Source: Betaproteobacteria bacterium
GTDB lineage: Bacteria; Pseudomonadota; Gammaproteobacteria; Burkholderiales; Burkholderiaceae_A
DNA length: 64,000 bases
Assembly: GCA_018970545.1 (NCBI GenBank)
Contig: JAGWWC010000002.1
Span: 62,001-126,000, forward strand
Direction of reading: 5' to 3'
The position numbers were made by a program, and so were the translations under genes. The notes below the pieces were generated by a model. It was not told where the DNA came from and ran no database searches. It saw only the letters and a program-made list of their open reading frames with translations. Below are positions 48,874 to 56,356 of the stretch, piece by piece (positions within the stretch are counted from its first letter, which is position 1; each line of letters opens with the position of its first letter).

Positions 48874-49362
48874 TACCCGAATCACGCCTGCACCACTAAC
48901 GATTCGAACCCGGTCGCCGGGTTTCACATCCAAATCGGCCTCTTGGACAATGACCCGACGATCCCCATTGTCATATTTGATCGTGATTTCCAGGCCCTCG
49001 CGCTGATTGGCCTGCTGCTCAATGGCCTGGCCGGCCACCATGCCGCCGATGGCACCCAGCACCGTTCCGATATCCGAGCCTTTCCCCTGGCCGATCCCGC
49101 TGCCGGCGATGCCGCCTACGACGGCGCCGCCGATCGTGCCGATGCCTTTGCTCTCTCGCTGAATCATGACTTTTCTAACCGCTTCGACGGTCGCCATTCG
49201 AACGGTCTGTTCACGCTGGGTTTCATTTGCCTTGTAAACCGCTGATGAGCTGCTTTGGGTGGCGCACCCCGGAAGCGCCAGGATCGAGACCGTCAAGACA
49301 GAGACCAGGCCGGCACTCAATTGGCGGGCGGATAAGACGAGAGAAATCGGGCAGGTTTTCAT
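48865..49362 (-). CDS. Glycine-zipper outer-membrane lipoprotein (SlyB/Pcp-like)
   Basis: A 165-residue lipoprotein. The lipobox LALPGC after a hydrophobic segment (LSAGLVSVLTVSI) marks the acylated cysteine. The centre is a glycine-zipper 2TM domain (GTIGGAVVGGIAGSGIGQGKGSDIGTVLGAIGGMVAG). The C-terminal domain (ITIKYDNGDRRVIVQEADLDVKPGDRVRIV) is as in SlyB and Pcp, peptidoglycan-associated proteins that support outer-membrane stability. It is convergent with yggT. Confidence 0.9.
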   Translation of the reverse strand: MKTCPISLVLSARQLSAGLVSVLTVSILALPGCATQSSSSAVYKANETQREQTVRMATVEAVRKVMIQRESKGIGTIGGAVVGGIAGSGIGQGKGSDIGTVLGAIGGMVAGQAIEQQANQREGLEITIKYDNGDRRVIVQEADLDVKPGDRVRIVSGAGVIRVSK

Positions 49363-49367
49363 GGTGA

Positions 49368-50363
49368 TCAGACTCCGAAAGGGGTTGAGGCATGCAGATG
49401 GCCCGCAAGCCGGGCCGCAGTATCTGGATATAAAGTCTGGAGAAAGCGGGCGACCTCGGGAGGCCGTACCGTGTGGTTTTGGCCACCGCGATGAATCACC
49501 TTCAGGGCGCCCATTAAATTACCAAGTCGAGCGCTGTCCAGCAGTGAAGCGCTGCGAGCGAGGCCATAGAGCAGCCCGCCACGAAAAGCATCACCGCATC
49601 CTGTTGGATCCACTGCGGGCAGACCAAAGAGCTTCTGTACATCGATGCCCTGTACCGAGATGGTGGCCTCTCCGGGCTGCATGATCTCAACTCCCTCTGC
49701 GCCGCGCGTCAGAATAAGCCCGCCAGAGAGTCGGCCAGCAAGCTGTGGGATCGATGTATTGAGTTTCTCGGCGAGCATATGGCCCTCATAGTCATTAACG
49801 GCCACCCAGGTCGCCTGGCTGACAAATCCCTCGAGATCCTCCCGGCCGAATATGGGCATGGCCTGGCCCGGATCGAAAATAAATCGGATCTGTCGTTCGG
49901 AGAACTCCCGGGCGTGTCGAATCATCGCCTCGCGGCCGTTGGGCGACACAATGCCGAGACTGGCCTGCGCATCACCCAGGCCGACTTCTCCGGCCCGATT
50001 CATGGCTCCGGGATGAAAAGCAGTGATCTGATTGTCATCAAGATCGGTCGTGATAAACGCTTGGGCGCTGTAACAGTCCTCGGCGGAGAGTACACGCGAG
50101 GTGTCAATGCCGAGGCCAGAGAGCCGTTCAAGATAATCGCCGCCATCGCGCCCGATCGCACCCAGCAGGCCGCACTCCTGGCCCAGCGCGCGCAGCGTAA
50201 ATGCGATATTGGCCGCACAGCCACCGTACTCCTGCCGCATCTGTGGCGCGAGGAAGGCCACGTTGAGCATGTGAGTCTGCTCGGGAAGGATGTGGTCTTT
50301 AAATCGGCCTTCGAACACCATGATGGTGTCAAAGGCAATGGAGCCGCTGATTTGGACCGTCAT
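49368..50363 (-). CDS. PfkB-family carbohydrate/nucleoside kinase
   Basis: Ribokinase-fold kinase of 331 aa. The start MTVQISGSIAFDTIMVF, the substrate-side YGGCAANIAFTLRALG, and the C-terminal DPTGCGDAFRGGLLYG anion-hole and catalytic-base motif are clear. Sequence style resembles adenosine-kinase-like PfkB proteins of Burkholderiales. The exact substrate is not determined. ATG 50363 follows AAGGAA, 16 bases after prmA. The track ORF extends into prmA and is rejected. Confidence 0.9.
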   Translation of the reverse strand: MTVQISGSIAFDTIMVFEGRFKDHILPEQTHMLNVAFLAPQMRQEYGGCAANIAFTLRALGQECGLLGAIGRDGGDYLERLSGLGIDTSRVLSAEDCYSAQAFITTDLDDNQITAFHPGAMNRAGEVGLGDAQASLGIVSPNGREAMIRHAREFSERQIRFIFDPGQAMPIFGREDLEGFVSQATWVAVNDYEGHMLAEKLNTSIPQLAGRLSGGLILTRGAEGVEIMQPGEATISVQGIDVQKLFGLPAVDPTGCGDAFRGGLLYGLARSASLLDSARLGNLMGALKVIHRGGQNHTVRPPEVARFLQTLYPDTAARLAGHLHASTPFGV

Positions 50364-50379
50364 AAGGAATTCCTTTGGA

Positions 50380-51303
50380 TTAGGGTGAAGTGGGGTTTCC
50401 GATACAGACCCAGCCATCGCGCTGATCAAGAACCACCAGATCGCCGAGGTGCTGGACAAAGGGCCGATACGCCTGGCAGATGGTCTCGGCCTGTCGTTCG
50501 AGTATGCCGGAAAGCAAGAGCCGTCCACCGGGCCGGGTTCGGGCCGAGAGCATGGGAGCAAGCACCTTCAGCGGCTGCGAGAGGATATTGGCCACCACAA
50601 CATCAAATGATTCCGATAAGGATTCATCGGCCAGCGCCACCGAGACCGTCACGCCATTGGCCGCCGCATTCTGTTCGGTGGTCTGCACTGCAATCGGGTC
50701 GATATCGATTGCATGGACGTAGCTGGCACCGAGTTTTGCGGCGGCAATCGCCAGAATGCCTGAGCCGCAGCCGACGTCGAGCACACAAAGATTTGGTCGG
50801 GCGGGTGAGAGCTGCTGCGTGAGTTGCTCCAGACAGAGCTGTGTGGTGGCATGGCTTGCGGTTCCAAACGCCATGCCGGGATCCAGGCGAATGACGATGC
50901 CCCGCCGCTCAAAAGCCGCGGGCGGCGCATGCCAGTGGGGCCCAACCCAGAGCCGATCTCGAAAGACAAAGGGGCTGAATTGGCGCTGCGTCTCGGCGAC
51001 CCAGTCCTGATCCTTGATAGCCCGGATCTCGTAAGGCAGCTGAGCGAATCGATCATCCTGGCCACAGAATTCGGCCCAGAAGGCAGAGGGTAGTGTCGCA
51101 ATATCGACGAGGACCACGAATCGCGAGGTCGGCCAGGCCTGCACCGCCGTTGGCATCCCAGGCTCGCCAAAAATCGGCGTTTCGCCATCACGACTGGCCA
51201 GCGCATCTTCCACTGCGACCGACAAGGCGCCCAGCGCAATGAGGCTATCGGAGATTGCATCGGTATCCGATAGGCTCGTCTCGAAAACGATCTCATGCAT
51301 CAC
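50380..51303 (-). CDS. prmA: Ribosomal protein L11 methyltransferase PrmA
   Basis: Methylates lysines and the N-terminus of ribosomal protein L11. The SAM-binding motif VLDVGCGSGILAIAAAKLGA, the preceding GMAFGTASHATTQLCLEQL and the catalytic-region VANILSQPLKVLAPML are typical. The N-terminal substrate-recognition domain starts EIVFETSLSDTDAISDSLIALGALSVAVEDA. It has 307 aa. It follows accC in the same direction after 26 bases, an accB-accC-prmA order common in proteobacteria. Confidence 0.95.
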   Translation of the reverse strand: MMHEIVFETSLSDTDAISDSLIALGALSVAVEDALASRDGETPIFGEPGMPTAVQAWPTSRFVVLVDIATLPSAFWAEFCGQDDRFAQLPYEIRAIKDQDWVAETQRQFSPFVFRDRLWVGPHWHAPPAAFERRGIVIRLDPGMAFGTASHATTQLCLEQLTQQLSPARPNLCVLDVGCGSGILAIAAAKLGASYVHAIDIDPIAVQTTEQNAAANGVTVSVALADESLSESFDVVVANILSQPLKVLAPMLSARTRPGGRLLLSGILERQAETICQAYRPFVQHLGDLVVLDQRDGWVCIGNPTSP

Positions 51304-51329
51304 CGCGAGGCCAATCTGTAATCAGGACT

Positions 51330-52694
51330 TTAGCGGTCCCGCTCGCGCGCAGCCAGCATCTGTTCGAGATAATGAATTGAGGTGCCCCCATCAATGAAGT
51401 GCGTGTCGCGCATGAGTTCCCGATGAAGCGGGACATTGGTCTGGATGCCCTCAACGATCGTCTCGGAGAGGGCAATCTTCATGCGGGCGATCGCCTGGGC
51501 CCGAGTATCCCCGTACACGATGAGCTTGGCGATCATGGAGTCATAGTGGGGCGGAACAACATAGCCGCTGTAAGCGTGGGAGTCGACCCGCACGCCGGGG
51601 CCGCCGGGCGCATGCCAGGTTTGAATTTTTCCGGGTGAGGGCGTGAATTTATAGGGGTCTTCGGCATTGATTCGGCACTCAATGGCATGGCCTTTGAACA
51701 CCACATCCTTTTGCTTTAGACGCAGCCGCTGGCCGCTCGCCACACGGATCTGCTCCTGCACAATATCGATGCCGGTGATCAGTTCGGTCACCGGGTGCTC
51801 CACCTGTACGCGGGTATTCATCTCGATGAAGTAAAAGTCATTGTTTTCAAAGAGAAACTCGATGGTGCCTGCGCCTCGGTAGCCGATTCGTCGGCAGGCG
51901 TCGGCACATCGATCACCGATTTTTTCCCGCAGTCGCGTCGTGAGTTTTGGGGCGGGCGCCTCTTCGAGAACCTTCTGATGGCGTCGCTGCATGGAGCAAT
52001 CGCGCTCACCCAGATGGACCACGTTGCCGAAGTGGTCCGCGAGAATCTGGATCTCGATGTGCCGAGGATTCTCAAGGAATTTCTCCATGTAGACCTCGGG
52101 GTTGTTAAAGGCTGCTGCCGCCTCGGCCCGGGTGGTCTGAACGGCATTAATGAGCGCTGCCTCGGTATGCACGACCCGCATGCCCCTGCCACCGCCACCG
52201 CCGGCCGCCTTGATGATGACCGGGTAGCCCACGCTGCGGGCGATCTTGACGATTTCTTTTGGGTCCTCTGGCAGGGCGCCTTCTGATCCTGGCACGCAGG
52301 GCACACCCGCAGCGATCATGGCCCGCTTGGCGGCCACCTTATCGCCCATCATGCGGATCACGTCCGCAGTGGGTCCGATGAATTTAAATCCGCTGCGCTC
52401 GACGCGCTCAGCGAAGTCGGCGTTTTCGGATAAAAAACCATAGCCGGGATGGATGGCCTCGGCGTCCGTGACCTCGGCTGCCGCAATGATTGCGGGTACA
52501 TTCAGATAACTCTGCCGCGAGGGCGGCGGCCCAATGCAGACCGATTCATCGGCAAGCTTGACGTATTTCGCATCGGTGTCGGCTTCAGAGTGCACGACCA
52601 CGGTCTTAATTCCGAGTTCGCGGCAGGCCCTTTGAATGCGCAGGGCAATTTCGCCACGATTGGCAATCAAGACTTTTTCAAACAACGCGGCCAT
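51330..52694 (-). CDS. accC: Acetyl-CoA carboxylase biotin carboxylase AccC
   Basis: Carboxylates the biotin carried by AccB in the first committed step of fatty acid synthesis. The biotin carboxylase N-domain ([22 protein letters not shown]), the ATP-grasp glycine loop [33 protein letters not shown] and [16 protein letters not shown] are intact. It has 454 aa. It follows accB by 20 bases. Confidence 0.98.
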   Translation of the reverse strand: MAALFEKVLIANRGEIALRIQRACRELGIKTVVVHSEADTDAKYVKLADESVCIGPPPSRQSYLNVPAIIAAAEVTDAEAIHPGYGFLSENADFAERVERSGFKFIGPTADVIRMMGDKVAAKRAMIAAGVPCVPGSEGALPEDPKEIVKIARSVGYPVIIKAAGGGGGRGMRVVHTEAALINAVQTTRAEAAAAFNNPEVYMEKFLENPRHIEIQILADHFGNVVHLGERDCSMQRRHQKVLEEAPAPKLTTRLREKIGDRCADACRRIGYRGAGTIEFLFENNDFYFIEMNTRVQVEHPVTELITGIDIVQEQIRVASGQRLRLKQKDVVFKGHAIECRINAEDPYKFTPSPGKIQTWHAPGGPGVRVDSHAYSGYVVPPHYDSMIAKLIVYGDTRAQAIARMKIALSETIVEGIQTNVPLHRELMRDTHFIDGGTSIHYLEQMLAARERDR

Positions 52695-52714
52695 AGAAAG
52701 AGGGCGATCTCCGG

Positions 52715-53191
52715 CTAGGCCAGGACGAAAAGCGGCTGACCGAATTCAACAGGCTGTCCGTTTTCGACCAGAATCTCCCTCACAACCCCGGAGCAATCTG
52801 AGGGAATTTCGTTCATCAGTTTCATGGCCTCAATCACGCAGAGGGTCTGGCCTTCGGTGATGCTGCTGCCGATTGAGACAAAGGGGTCGGCGCCCGGAGC
52901 GGAGGCCCGATAGAAGGTCCCGACCATCGGGGACTTGACGACTTTTCCTGCAGCCTCGGGGGAGCCGCTGAGGGCCGGTCCGGGCGCCGAGACCGTTTCG
53001 GCTGGGCTCGGCGCTAAGGGAGCGGCCGCCGTTGAGGGTACCGATGAGATTACATGGCTTGCAGCCGGTGCCAGCGGGGCAGAAACCGATTTCACGATTC
53101 GGACTTTGTCGTCGCCCTCTGTGATTTCGAGCTCGGATATGCCGGACTCGGCAACGAGATCAATGAGAGTCTTGAGTTTTCTCAGGTCCAT
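52715..53191 (-). CDS. accB: Biotin carboxyl carrier protein AccB
   Basis: Carries biotin for acetyl-CoA carboxylase. The N-terminal helix [23 protein letters not shown] is followed by a Pro/Ala/Ser-rich flexible linker and the biotinyl domain, with the biotinylated lysine in [11 protein letters not shown]. The thumb segment [17 protein letters not shown] is present. ATG 53191 after GGAGCGT gives 158 aa, and the longer track ORF includes 33 out-of-family residues. It is followed by accC and preceded by aroQ. Confidence 0.97.
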   Translation of the reverse strand: MDLRKLKTLIDLVAESGISELEITEGDDKVRIVKSVSAPLAPAASHVISSVPSTAAAPLAPSPAETVSAPGPALSGSPEAAGKVVKSPMVGTFYRASAPGADPFVSIGSSITEGQTLCVIEAMKLMNEIPSDCSGVVREILVENGQPVEFGQPLFVLA

Positions 53192-53222
53192 CGAGGTACG
53201 CTCCTTGGATTTCTGACGGTCT

Positions 53223-53681
53223 TCAGCCACGGTGGGGTGCAATCCTTCTCGCGGCGAATTCAATGGCTGCCAAATAGCCCTGTGGCCCAAGGCCGCAAAT
53301 CACCGCCTCTGCCAGGTCGGAAAAGTAAGAGTGATGCCGAAAGGCCTCGCGTCGATGCACATTTGACAGGTGCACCTCGACAAACGGTATTGCGACGGAG
53401 GCAATCGCGTCTCGCAGGGCAACACTGGTGTGGGTGAAGGCGGCGGGATTGATCACGATGAATTTCACTGCAGATTGTTCCGCCTGATGAATACGCTCAA
53501 TCAGCGCCCCCTCGTGGTTGGATTGAAAGCAATCGATCGCGAGGTCCAAGGCCTTGGCCTTTTCTTCGATCATTTGATTGATCTGATTCAGGGTGGCAGA
53601 GCCATAGATTTCTGGCTCTCGAGTGCCTAAACGATTCAAATTTGGACCATGTAGCACCCAAATTCGCGGAGATAACGACAT
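53223..53681 (-). CDS. aroQ: Type II 3-dehydroquinate dehydratase AroQ
   Basis: Third step of the shikimate pathway. The N-terminal [18 protein letters not shown] with the catalytic tyrosine and arginine lid, [33 protein letters not shown] and [17 protein letters not shown] (catalytic His) are conserved. It has 152 aa. It forms a run tlpA-aroQ-accB-accC-prmA. Another shikimate-pathway gene, aroE, is fused to an RNase II gene nearby. Confidence 0.97.
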   Translation of the reverse strand: MSLSPRIWVLHGPNLNRLGTREPEIYGSATLNQINQMIEEKAKALDLAIDCFQSNHEGALIERIHQAEQSAVKFIVINPAAFTHTSVALRDAIASVAIPFVEVHLSNVHRREAFRHHSYFSDLAEAVICGLGPQGYLAAIEFAARRIAPHRG

Positions 53682-53715
53682 TTTGCCGCTCCAGCAGGAT
53701 TCACTGGATTCTATC

Positions 53716-54246
53716 TTAGCGTACTTCAGCGATCCAGTTTCTGAGCTCTTCTTCTTTTATCCTGCCGAGTTTTTGCTTTAAAACCCTGCCATTTGCATCA
53801 ATTAGCACTGTATAGGGAAGAGCTTCTATCGAATTTCCGAGTCGTTTGGACAGTTCACTTCCTGATCCTCCGGTCACCAGAAGCGGGTAGCTGAAACTAC
53901 GAGTCTTTAAGAATTCCCGGACATTAGACGGTGAATCGACGGCTAATCCCACCACTTTAACGTCTTTTGAAGACAATTCTTCGTGAATTCTGGACAATTC
54001 AGGCATTTCCTCGACGCAGGGCGGGCACCAGGTCGCCCAAAAGTTGACCACCGTCAGTCGGCCTCGGACATTTTGAAGGCTGATGGCTTCTCCCTGAGGA
54101 TTTGGAAAAGAGAGTTCAAATACCCAGTCGGCAGTCGGCACCTTGGCCGGGCTGAGCCGCAGCATGCCCACAGCAATTCCTGCAATGAGCAGGATCAGGC
54201 CGACGGCGGCCAGAAGGCCCCATTTGGATTTTTTGCTCAGGCTCAT
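53716..54246 (-). CDS. TlpA-type membrane-anchored thioredoxin-like protein
   Basis: Periplasmic thiol-disulfide reductase of 176 aa anchored by an N-terminal span ([21 protein letters not shown]). The redox motif [16 protein letters not shown] and the later cis-proline segment [13 protein letters not shown] are intact. Such proteins serve cytochrome c maturation or general disulfide reduction, and the precise client is unknown. The ATG overlaps the stop of the upstream nucleotidyltransferase-like gene (ATGA). Confidence 0.93.
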   Translation of the reverse strand: MSLSKKSKWGLLAAVGLILLIAGIAVGMLRLSPAKVPTADWVFELSFPNPQGEAISLQNVRGRLTVVNFWATWCPPCVEEMPELSRIHEELSSKDVKVVGLAVDSPSNVREFLKTRSFSYPLLVTGGSGSELSKRLGNSIEALPYTVLIDANGRVLKQKLGRIKEEELRNWIAEVR

Positions 54247-54896
54247 GGCGCCTCTTGGACTGGGTGATCGCGCAGCAGTTTCTCAACCGATTTGATGTCT
54301 AGCCGATAGTGTTTTCGTTTGGCTTCAGCCCGCGGGCTGCTGCGCTGTTCGCTTTCGGGAAAGACCGCGATGGTCGCCAGCTCCCCCTGCCATTGGATGG
54401 CCAGGGCCTCGATGGCATCGCCCCCAGGCCGCTGCGGTGCAAGGCTGTCGGCTTCACTGTCAAAACCCTGGTTCATCAGAAAGATGCCCAGCTCTTTGGC
54501 GCTTGGCGCAAAGCAATGCAGGTGGATATCGCTGTGTTCACTCGCAGTGCCGTTGGCCACGGCCCCGGTGAGCATCGGAGAAAAATCCGCCAAGAGCTGC
54601 ATTAAGGCCAGCGCCTTTTCGCGTAGCGCCTGCAGCCGCAGCGGCTGGGAATCGGATTGGAAGAGTTTTTGATACTGCCGTACGGCCTCTTCGATTTCTT
54701 CATTAGAGGGCAGGATCTCGCGCTGTAAACGGTGATGTTTTTTGCCGGCAATGCGCTCGATGGCTTTACGTTTTGCGTTGGCATAGTCCAGGCCCTCTTC
54801 GGCGATGAGGCTGGCGGCCGCTGCCGCGATTTCAGCCCGCAATGTGCTGCCTGTCGAAAAGAGGTCGCTTGTATTTTCAAAAATCATGGTCGGCAT
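54243..54896 (-). CDS. Conserved nucleotidyltransferase-like protein of unknown function
   Basis: A 217-residue protein (ATG 54896, or 54887 starting MIFENTS) divergent from mpl. The first part is helical with basic patches (NAKRKAIERIAGKKHHRLQREILPSNEEIEEAVRQYQ). The centre has LTGAVANGTASEHSDIHLHCF, which resembles the G-x-x-x-G-[ST]-x-D-[IL]-D active site of nucleotidyltransferases, but the second acidic position is His. The C-terminal part ends in HYRLDIKSVEKLLRDHP. I recognise it as a family found beside mpl in Burkholderiales. Activity is not established. Confidence 0.65.
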   Translation of the reverse strand: MPTMIFENTSDLFSTGSTLRAEIAAAAASLIAEEGLDYANAKRKAIERIAGKKHHRLQREILPSNEEIEEAVRQYQKLFQSDSQPLRLQALREKALALMQLLADFSPMLTGAVANGTASEHSDIHLHCFAPSAKELGIFLMNQGFDSEADSLAPQRPGGDAIEALAIQWQGELATIAVFPESEQRSSPRAEAKRKHYRLDIKSVEKLLRDHPVQEAP

Positions 54897-54921
54897 TATG
54901 CCCATCGCTACAATGCCGGCC

Positions 54922-56331
54922 ATGCATCTACATGTAATCGGGATCTGCGGCACCTTTATGGGGGGCTTGGCCCAGCTGGCTCGGTCCTGCGGCTTTCGTG
55001 TAACGGGATGTGATGCCAATGTCTATCCCCCGATGAGCGCACAGCTGGCCCAGGCGGGCATCGAGGTGATTCAGGGCTTTGAGGCCGATCAGCTGGATCT
55101 TGCCGCCGATGTCTGGGTGGTCGGTAATGTGGCCCGTCGCGGCATGCCGTTAATCGAGGCCTTGCTCAATCAGAACGCCCCAATGATTTCGGGCCCGCAA
55201 TGGCTCGGCCAGGTGTTATTGCCGCGGCATCGGGTGCTCGCGGTCTCGGGCACCCATGGTAAGACGACCACCAGTGCGCTTCTTGCCTGGATTCTGGAAG
55301 CGTCCGGCCACCGGCCATCGTTTTTGATTGGGGGTGTGCCGGAAAACTTTGGAGTCTCAGCGCGGCTCAGTCCGTCGCTCACATTGCCACTGGCCACGGC
55401 GGCCGTTGACGGTGATCGCATTGTGCCGTTTGTGATTGAGGCCGATGAATATGACACGGCCTTTTTTGATAAGCGATCAAAGTTTCTGCATTACCGGGCC
55501 GAGATCGCCGTTTTGAATAATCTCGAATTTGATCACGCGGATATTTTTCCGGATCTCGCCGCAATTGAGACCCAGTTTCACCATTGGATCCGAACCCTTC
55601 CAGCAGCGGGCCGGCTGATCGTGAATGGCCGTGAGTCGGCATTGGCCCGGGTGATGGATCGCGGAGCCTGGACACCCATCGAATTTTTTCAGCACCCAGA
55701 ACACTGGTCCATTGGCCCTGTTCAGGGCGGCCAGGATCAAGAGGTGTTTGAGGTTTTTTGGAAGGGCGCGCTGCAGGGCCGCGTCGCTTCACCCTTACTC
55801 GGTGCGCACAATCGCAGCAATATTCTGGCCGCAGTTGCCGCAGCCCACGCCACTGGCGTGGCGGCGGATCAGGCCTGCGCCGCGATTTCTAGCTTTCGCG
55901 GCGTAAAGCGTCGGATGCAGCTGCGCGGCGAGGTCCGCGGCATTCAGGTGCTGGATGATTTTGCCCACCACCCCACCGCAATTGCCACAACCCTGGCTGG
56001 ATTGCGCGCACAAATGCAGCGTCTTCAGTCTTTAGGCCGCCTGATCGCTGTATTGGAGCCGCGTTCAAACACCATGAAGTTGGGCGTGATGTCATCGCGG
56101 CTTGCATCCAGCCTTGAATCGGCCGATGTCGTGTTTGGATATTCGGGCGGCCTGGATTGGGATTTAAACGCGGCCCTTTCGCCGCTTGGCTCCAAAGCCC
56201 AGGCCCATGCTGACCTGCAGACGTTGGTCGCGGCAGTTGCGCAGGCGGCAGCGCCGGGTGATCGGATCGTTGTGATGAGTAACGGCGGCTTTGGCGGCAT
56301 TCACGAGCGTCTGCTCGCTGCGCTGGCTTAA
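54922..56331 (+). CDS. mpl: UDP-MurNAc:L-Ala-gamma-D-Glu-meso-DAP ligase Mpl
   Basis: Murein-recycling ligase that attaches recovered tripeptide to UDP-MurNAc. It is a MurC paralogue: MHLHVIGICGTFMGGLAQLARS at the N-terminus, P-loop [38 protein letters not shown] (the latter block is specific for Mpl) and DDFAHHPTAIATTLAGL. ATG 54922 gives 469 aa, and ATG 54913 is possible. With AmpD it completes a recycling pair in this window. It is followed by the RNase II-AroE gene after 25 bases. Confidence 0.95.
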   Translation: MHLHVIGICGTFMGGLAQLARSCGFRVTGCDANVYPPMSAQLAQAGIEVIQGFEADQLDLAADVWVVGNVARRGMPLIEALLNQNAPMISGPQWLGQVLLPRHRVLAVSGTHGKTTTSALLAWILEASGHRPSFLIGGVPENFGVSARLSPSLTLPLATAAVDGDRIVPFVIEADEYDTAFFDKRSKFLHYRAEIAVLNNLEFDHADIFPDLAAIETQFHHWIRTLPAAGRLIVNGRESALARVMDRGAWTPIEFFQHPEHWSIGPVQGGQDQEVFEVFWKGALQGRVASPLLGAHNRSNILAAVAAAHATGVAADQACAAISSFRGVKRRMQLRGEVRGIQVLDDFAHHPTAIATTLAGLRAQMQRLQSLGRLIAVLEPRSNTMKLGVMSSRLASSLESADVVFGYSGGLDWDLNAALSPLGSKAQAHADLQTLVAAVAQAAAPGDRIVVMSNGGFGGIHERLLAALA

Positions 56332-56356
56332 GCCGGGAACAAGCGGGTTTTTGGCC

